In this document: positions 63,767 to 64,000 of the stretch, piece by piece
How the letters are laid out: each line of letters begins with the position of its first letter
Numbering within the stretch: position 1 is the first letter of the stretch
Assembly: GCF_016807805.1 (NCBI RefSeq)
Contig: NZ_CP063362.1
Location: 992,001-1,056,000 of the forward strand
Length of the DNA stretch: 64,000 bases
From: Xanthobacter dioxanivorans
GTDB lineage: Bacteria > Pseudomonadota > Alphaproteobacteria > Rhizobiales > Xanthobacteraceae
Direction: 5' to 3'
Translations under genes and position numbers: made by a program
The notes under the pieces: model-generated
The model's input: the letters and a program-made list of their open reading frames with translations, nothing else
What the model was told of the DNA's origin: nothing
Databases searched by the model: none

Positions 63767-64000
63767 TCACTTGAGCACCTGCTGCTTGATCTTCTCGGAG
63801 AGATCGTCGAACTCGCTGTTGGCGCGCCGGACGTAGAGGGCGGTGATGAGGATCGTGAAGACGATCACGCCGAAGCCGATCGGAATACCCCACGTCATCA
63901 CGCCGTCGCCGATGCGCACCGCGAGAATGTCTTTCCGGAAGGCGATAAGCAGGATGAAGCCGTAATAGACCACCAGCATCGCCAGCGTGAGAATCCAGCC
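63767..64000 (-). CDS. DUF485 membrane protein, partial (5' end beyond window)
   Basis: C-terminal ~77 residues of a YjcH-type protein that accompanies ActP. The visible part reads [21 protein letters not shown], then [23 protein letters not shown] and a second helix [13 protein letters not shown] with a charged tail EIFDDLSEK-like ([14 protein letters not shown]). The frame stays open through 64000, so the start lies off the right edge rather than at the internal Met at 63979. Its stop is 5 nt from the actP start, as usual for yjcH-actP pairs. Confidence 0.92.
   Translation of the reverse strand, partial: GWILTLAMLVVYYGFILLIAFRKDILAVRIGDGVMTWGIPIGFGVIVFTILITALYVRRANSEFDDLSEKIKQQVLK

Overview
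The window is chromosomal DNA of a GC-rich alphaproteobacterium. It suggests Hyphomicrobiales (Rhizobiales), most likely Xanthobacteraceae such as Xanthobacter or a close relative. The evidence is the split pntAA/pntAB/pntB operon with an aa3-oxidase subunit IV gene, BA14K, DUF982, DUF3309 and DUF3108 proteins, a FixK/FNR-type box, an AUU-type infC start, and Rhizobiales-style intergenic palindromes. The taxon is inferred from gene content; no database was searched. I saw no insertion sequence, phage or CRISPR array. Genes are dense and most long open frames opposite real genes are GC-driven shadows.

Layout. 1-3.6 kb: a somewhat lower-GC accessory block with an arylsulfatase (cut by the window edge), its formylglycine-generating enzyme and an AraC regulator. 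3.9-17.1 kb: a Wzx/Wzy-type surface polysaccharide locus. It holds a Wzz/GumC protein with a dead kinase domain, a Wza-like export lipoprotein, a WecG/TagA/CpsF glycosyltransferase, a Wzy-like membrane protein, an acyltransferase-3 protein, two FkbM methyltransferases, a HAD phosphatase, an AGE epimerase, a secreted GH18 hydrolase and a WcaJ-like priming transferase. 17.4-20.6 kb: the proton-translocating transhydrogenase operon. 20.8-26 kb: radical SAM, VOC, a TetR regulator with two operators and a possible small RNA, a lipid kinase and TerC. 26-30 kb: a gamma-glutamyl amine pair (PuuB/PuuA-like) and a DUF3108 protein whose signal sequence contains a 15-bp tandem repeat.

30.3-36.5 kb: translation genes infC, rpmI-rplT and pheST, with a BA14K gene between infC and rpmI. 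36.5-45.1 kb: housekeeping genes, tRNA-Gly(CCC), tRNA-Glu(CTC), YggS, a diguanylate cyclase, NlpC/P60 and M17 peptidases, and a two-gene Flp pilin/prepilin peptidase unit. 45.3-54.3 kb: stress and storage genes (pirin, a TreS-maltokinase fusion, PPK2) plus small hypothetical genes, one behind a FixK/FNR-like promoter.

54.6-64 kb: a one-strand cluster that looks like an acetate uptake and sensing module. It runs DUF485, an ActP-type symporter (frameshifted here), a CBS/DUF294 nucleotidyltransferase-like protein, a small membrane protein, an SLC5-family sensor histidine kinase, a stand-alone receiver, and a membrane protein joining a PAS domain, a degenerate histidine-kinase core and an intact DnaQ-type exonuclease domain. 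This last cluster, the operator/terminator structure near 23.5 kb and the FixK-type promoter near 54.4 kb are the observations most worth following.
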